Source: CAJBLF01 sp964560855 (GTDB lineage Bacteria; Patescibacteriota; Gracilibacteria; Absconditabacterales; Absconditicoccaceae). Taken from it: 10,263 bases of DNA. This document shows, piece after piece, positions 6,610 through 10,263 of the stretch; position 1 is the stretch's first letter, and each line of letters starts with the position of its first letter. Where the stretch lies: positions 1 to 10,263 of the forward strand of contig CAZLLU010000029.1 in NCBI GenBank assembly GCA_964560855.1, given 5' to 3'. A model generated the notes under the pieces. It made no database searches. It saw only the letters and a program-made list of their open reading frames with translations, and was not told where the DNA came from. The position numbers were made by a program, and so were the translations under genes.

Positions 6610-8142
6610 TTAGACTAATGAAGTTCCTGTCATTTCCTTCGGTATTTCAAGTCACATGAGTTTCAATACGGTCGGTGCGATATCAGCAAGTCATCCGTTT
6701 GCGCGTTTAAGGGTTTGAACATTTCATCATTGTATATACCGCAATGGAACAGGATTCATGCTATGTGCAGTCATCGGTTTGTCTGATGATCCCATATCGT
6801 CACTATTGCCGTGATCAGCAGTAATCAAAAGTTCAAAATCGTTTTTGTCGCAGAACGCGATGATATTTCAGACGAGCGTATCTAACTTTTTGATGGCAGT
6901 AACGACTGCATCCATATTGCCGGTATGTCCTACCATATCGCCGTTGGCGAAGTTAGTGACTATGAAGTCAAAATCGTTGGCCTTGGCGATAAATTCGTCA
7001 TAGATTTCCTGAGCTGACATTTCAGGATCTAGGTCATAGGTCGCTACTTTGTGCGAAGGGACTAAGATATCTTTTTCACCATCTCGGACGATCTGTTTGT
7101 CGCCATTGAAGAATTTCGTGACGTGAGCGAATTTTTCTGTCTCTGCAAGATGCAATTGACGAAGCTCATTATGTGAAAGAGTTTCAGATAAGGTGTTTTT
7201 TATATCCATAGGTTTGATGAAAACATTACCTTCATATTCCTTGTAATATTTGGTCATAGTGACGAAATAGATGTCTCTCAATCTTTTTGTCATCGCTCAA
7301 TTGATATTCCGATTCGGTATGTCTTCAGCGTTTTTTTTGTCGATAGAAACCATGATCGCTTGAGTCATCTGTCTTGCCCTGTCGGAACGGAAATTGAGAT
7401 GGAAGACCGTATCTCCGCTTTCTATCTGCTCTCCATCTACGAAGCTCACCGGTTTAATGAATTCGTCCGTAATGCCTTGTTCGTATTGTTTCGCGATATA
7501 TTCGCTCGGTGTGTCGCTTGTTTGGAGCTGAGAGAAGACTATTTCATCATAAGATTTCTGGATCCTATCTCGGTTATTGTCCCTATCCATGCCATAATAC
7601 CTTCACGCGAAACTCGAGATCTTCACGTTAGGAAATTTGGTCAGAGATTGTTCGAATGCTTTCATAAGTTCATATGCGCTATCCGGCGCCAAGTCTCTAC
7701 CATCGCCGAAAAGATGCAAGGAAACGGTGATATCGTTGGGGATGAGTTTCAAGATTTTCTCCAAATGAGAATCCATAGCATGTACGCCGCCGGGTCCGAA
7801 CAATTGCAACAAATGGAGGACGGAATCGTTTTTTTTGCAGTGCTCGATACCTGCGATAAACTCTGGTAATTTTGCGAATGAACCGTCGTCGAGCATATCT
7901 TCGATTTCGACGAGATTCTGCTTGATAACCCTACCGGAACCGATTGTCATATGGCCGACTTCGGAGTTTCCCATCTGTCCTTCAGGAAGTCCTACCGCTC
8001 TACCGCAGCATTCAAGTGTGGAATATGGTTCAGAAAATAGTTTTTTGAATATAGAAGAATCTGCCTGGATGATAGCATTTTGTGCGGGCGTCTTGGTGTT
8101 GATGCCGAATCCATCGAGGATAATGAGTGCAAGTTTTTTCAT
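6610..8142 (-). CDS. gpmI: 2,3-bisphosphoglycerate-independent phosphoglycerate mutase
   Basis: A 510-residue cytoplasmic enzyme interconverting 3- and 2-phosphoglycerate in glycolysis, using two manganese ions and a phosphoserine intermediate. The length matches the family. It starts MKKLALIILDGFG (metal ligand Asp10), followed by GLPEGQMGNSEVGH with the phosphoserine at Ser60, HLFGDGRD, S-x-A-G-RYYGMDRD, FHLNFRSDRARQ, VTNFANGDMVGHTG, LLITADHGNSDDM, TAHSMNPVP and the typical GGLADIAPTVLKLMGL end. Seven UGA codons encode glycine: 7603-7605, 7297-7299, 6868-6870, the adjacent pair 6727-6729 and 6724-6726, 6691-6693 and 6652-6654. The first lies in the near-invariant GRYY motif. It ends in TAA. 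The enzyme indicates that at least lower glycolysis operates. Confidence 0.97.
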
Positions 8143-8177
8143 AGCAATACGGTAACAAAGATAAATTCGTATCTGAC

Positions 8178-8205
8178 ATCATAATGATTTCATAAGAAAA
8201 TTCAA
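8178..8205 (-). promoter_or_regulatory. Putative sigma70-type promoter of gpmI
   Basis: On the minus strand TTGAAT (8205-8200) and TATGAT (8183-8178) are separated by 16 bp, each one base or two from consensus. Transcription would begin near 8171, giving a leader of about 28 bases. The GTAAATT heptamer repeats lie directly upstream and could act as an AT-rich UP-like element. Confidence 0.5.
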
Positions 8206-8222
8206 TCCAGGAAAACGGGGAG

Positions 8223-8282
8223 AAATTTTGAATTTACAATTTACAATTTACAATTTACAATTTACAATTTTAAATTTTAAAA
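8223..8282 (+). repeat. AT-rich heptamer tandem repeat downstream of the S23 gene
   Basis: Five perfect copies of AATTTAC run from 8231 to 8265, preceded by GAAATTTTG and followed by AATTTTAAATTTTAAAA. On the minus strand (the S23 and gpmI coding strand) the unit reads GTAAATT. The segment abuts the S23 stop codon at 8285-8287 and closely matches 1369-1392 on the plus strand. Confidence 0.85.
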
Positions 8283-8284
8283 CG

Positions 8285-8629
8285 TTAATAAGTTTTTACC
8301 TTTTGAGCTATTTTATTGAAGATACACATTATTTCCTTGGATTCCTTCAAAAGAGATATAAGCTCCATTGGCGGGTTCTTGGTTATACTTGTAAGCAATT
8401 CAAGCCAATACAGAGTTTCTTTAGCTTCTTTTTTGCAGATATGTATTTTATTAGCAAAGTCCTTCTTGCCATTAGCACCATTCGCCTCACAATAATTAGC
8501 ACCTACACTGGTACCAGATCTTATCACCTGATCTACAATATTTCTATTCAAATATTCAATACGCATATTTTTTAGACAAAACAACAGATTCTTGCTAAAC
8601 TTCAATAATCTTTCTTCTAAATCATACAT
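8285..8629 (-). CDS. Four-helix-bundle protein of the S23 / 23S rRNA intervening-sequence family
   Basis: A 114-residue helical protein carrying the family signature IRSGTSVGANYCEA (about residues 36-49) and the K-KEA-ETLYWLELL helix (about 66-77). Members of this family (23S rRNA-IVP, PF05635) form pentameric helical bundles and were first found inside intervening sequences of 23S rRNA genes; free-standing copies are common, and the Avd protein of diversity-generating retroelements is a relative. Their biochemical role is not settled, though nucleic-acid binding is suspected. Here no rRNA, reverse transcriptase or variable repeat is nearby. The gene has no in-frame UGA: its few glycines use GGN. 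It ends in TAA and is bracketed on both sides by AT-rich repeats, suggesting insertion as a unit between comM and gpmI. The upstream sequence has TATAAG about 10 bp before ATG but no Shine-Dalgarno motif. Confidence 0.93.
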   Translation of the reverse strand: MYDLEERLLKFSKNLLFCLKNMRIEYLNRNIVDQVIRSGTSVGANYCEANGANGKKDFANKIHICKKEAKETLYWLELLTSITKNPPMELISLLKESKEIMCIFNKIAQKVKTY

Positions 8630-8671
8630 GTATATTGCTTATACTCTAAAAAACACTCCACTAGGTTTTCA

Positions 8672-8704
8672 ACTTTCAAATTTCAAATTTAAAATTTAAA
8701 ATTA
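8672..8704 (+). repeat. AT-rich repeat upstream of the S23 gene
   Basis: ACTTTCAAATTTCAAATTT followed by two AAAATTT units runs up to the end of comM (stop at 8711-8713). On the minus strand it reads TAATTTTAAATTTTAAATTT, then GAAATTTGAAAG. It is partly the inverted counterpart of the repeat on the other side of the S23 gene and matches 1326-1344 at 18 of 19 bases. Confidence 0.7.
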
Positions 8705-8710
8705 TTTTTG

Positions 8711-10255
8711 TTATTCGCTCTCTACAAACATCGTCTTGCTCCTATACTGCAGCGCTTCAGCTAAGTGTTTCACTGCAACAGCTTCTTCGCCTGAAATATC
8801 GGCGATGGTGCGTGCGAGCTTGATGGTGCGGTGCACGACTCTGGTTGATAAGGTCAGTTTCCTCGCGGCTTCCGCTAAGAAAGTTTTGCAATCGTCAGTC
8901 AATGGAATCAGTTCGTCGATATGTTTCGACGTGATCTGCGCGTTGGACGTGATCGAGGTTCAGAAAAATCTTTGTTGTTGGATTTTTCGCGCATTGATGA
9001 CTTTGTCTCTAATCGTAGCAGAACTTTCGCCTTTGATGTTGTCCAAGACTTTTTCGATATCTTCACGTGGGATCTCGAGCACCATATCGATACGGTCCAA
9101 GAGCGGTCCAGAAATTTTCGCTTGGTAGCGCTTGATATCCATGCGCGAACAGCTGCACGCTTTTTCACGGTCCTTGTAGTATCAGCAGATACATGGATTC
9201 ATAGCGGCGACGAACATGAAGTTTGCAGGGTATTGGATAGTGCCGGAGACGCGCGAGATGACGACGGATTTGTCTTCCAGTGGCTGACGTAAGACTTCGA
9301 GCACCTCGCGCGGAAACTCGGTCAGCTCGTCGAAAAACAAGATTCACTTATGCGCCAAAGAAATCTCTCCCGGCGTCAAACGGCTTCATCATCAGGTAAT
9401 GGAAATTTTGGAAGCCGTATGATGCACCTGACGAAACGGCCTTCTCGTGATAAGCGGCAGCTCTTTGTTTAGCTTTCCGACGACGGAATAAATCTGCGAG
9501 ACTTCCAAAATCTCTTCAAATCCCAATGGTGGTAGAATGCTCGGCAACGCTTTACTCAAGAGCGTTTTTCCGCTTCACGGTGCACCGACCATCAAAATAT
9601 TATGGAATCCCGCAGCGGCGATAGCCAACGCTCTCTTGGCCAATAAATGTCACTTGATCTGCGAAAAATCTACATCATGCTCTTTGTTGCTTTCGTACAA
9701 TTGCTCGATATCTTTGGCTTGATCGATGGGCGATAATTTTTTTCCATAGACAAAACATTCCACTACTTCACTGAACAGCTTCAACGGATAAATCGTGATT
9801 CATGGCACATATTCCAATTCGTAGACATTCTCCTCCGGCACGAAGAAATGCTTGTAGCCGTGCTGCATCGCAGAGATAACAGAAGGCAACAATCCGTTTA
9901 CTCTTTTTACGCTACCGTCCAATCCCAGCTCTCAGAAAAAGAGAAAGTCGTCGACATTGATGGTTATATTATGTTCGTAGATCAGCAGCAAAATAGCTAC
10001 CGCCATCGGCAGATCAAAACTCGTTCCGACTTTTCTGATATCGGAGGGCGATAAGTTGAGTACGATTTTTCTTTTGGGCAGTTCGATGGCAACATTGCGG
10101 AAAGTTGCTTTTAAGCGCTCTTTGGACTCTTTGATAGCAGCGTCAGGCAGTCAAACAATTTCAATAGTGGGCAGCGATTTGCTCGAATCCGCTTCGATGA
10201 TGATCTCATAGCCTTCGAGTCCGACGTTCGCATAGGTTTTCACTTTTTGGATCAT
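8711..10255 (-). CDS. comM: ComM/YifB-type Mg-chelatase-like AAA+ helicase, eleven UGA codons
   Basis: A 514-residue cytoplasmic AAA+ protein; ComM homologues act as hexameric branch-migration helicases that help integrate DNA taken up in natural transformation. The N-terminal ChlI-like S5 fold (1-165) starts MIQKVKTYANVGLEGYEI and includes KESKERLKATF and FDLPMAVAILLL. The AAA+ part has Walker A GAPGSGKTLL (about 224-233), the ITGGGSRLTPGEISLAHKG loop (286-304), Walker B ILFFDEL (305-311) and the NPCICGYY...CSCS cysteine cluster (353-370). The C-terminal domain has RYQAKISGPLLDRIDM and STRVVHRTIKLARTIADI. UGA codons fall at residues 35, 108, 152, 202, 227, 288-290, 304, 358 and 432; residue 227 is in the P-loop and 288-290 are three consecutive UGA. 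It ends in TAA, and its start ATG is eight bases from the window edge, so upstream context is not visible. Confidence 0.95.
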
Positions 10256-10263
10256 GATAATAA

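Noticed and set aside
7360..8155. Plus-strand open frames opposite gpmI
   Set aside because: They are antisense to a full-length phosphoglycerate mutase with all catalytic motifs, and nothing recognisable is encoded.
8222..8282. Heptamer tract as a CRISPR array
   Set aside because: Units are seven bases and directly abutting, with no spacers and no cas genes.
8285..8629. S23 gene as the accessory (Avd) protein of a diversity-generating retroelement
   Set aside because: No reverse transcriptase, template repeat or variable repeat is present in the window; the neighbours are comM and gpmI.
1..10263. UGA as tryptophan (table 4) or selenocysteine
   Set aside because: Affected positions are glycines in conserved motifs (P-loop, GGG, GRYY), UGG supplies tryptophan, and no selenocysteine insertion elements or redox contexts are seen.

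Overview
The window reads coherently only if UGA is translated as glycine and UAA/UAG are the stops (NCBI translation table 25). Nine genes are complete on this reading, plus one small possible ORF. Eight of the nine carry in-frame UGA, 34 codons by my hand count, repeatedly at invariant glycines: the second SGHP-type glycine of butyrate kinase, the Walker A glycine of a ComM AAA+ protein, and the GRYY loop of phosphoglycerate mutase. No gene ends in UGA, and tryptophan is encoded by UGG. Among known bacteria this code is used by the candidate phyla Absconditabacteria (SR1) and Gracilibacteria (BD1-5); I cannot say which of the two this is. Under the standard code almost every gene looks broken or frameshifted.

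Layout. The plus strand (1-2457) carries butyrate kinase (15-1094), an intrinsic terminator folded over its stop codon, a possible 42-residue acidic peptide (1179-1307), an AT-rich repeat block (about 1311-1407), and an unrecognised 347-residue protein that weakly resembles the FtsA/PilM actin-like fold (1414-2457). A terminator at 2464-2493 separates this from the minus strand. Reading the minus strand from right to left it carries: ComM/YifB helicase (10255-8711), a four-helix-bundle S23-type protein (8629-8285) flanked by AT-rich repeats, cofactor-independent phosphoglycerate mutase (8142-6610) with a plausible sigma70-type promoter, a secreted polysaccharide deacetylase (6552-5860), a half-size ABC exporter (5575-3776) behind a structured leader, and two tandem paralogous GNAT acetyltransferases (3647-3093 and 3069-2518).

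The gene content is mostly housekeeping. Phosphoglycerate mutase is a lower-glycolysis enzyme, butyrate kinase interconverts acyl-phosphate and ATP, the deacetylase and exporter act at the envelope, and ComM is associated with uptake and recombination of DNA. No single pathway joins them.

The most interesting structural signal is the S23 gene with its repeats. Its two AT-rich flanks recur in the same order and orientation at 1311-1407, with only about 24 bp between them instead of a gene, as expected for an empty copy of a small cassette. Other notable points are three consecutive UGA codons encoding Gly-Gly-Gly in comM, an ABC start codon hidden behind a UGA at codon 2, competing hairpins in front of the ABC gene, and no Shine-Dalgarno motif at any start I could inspect.
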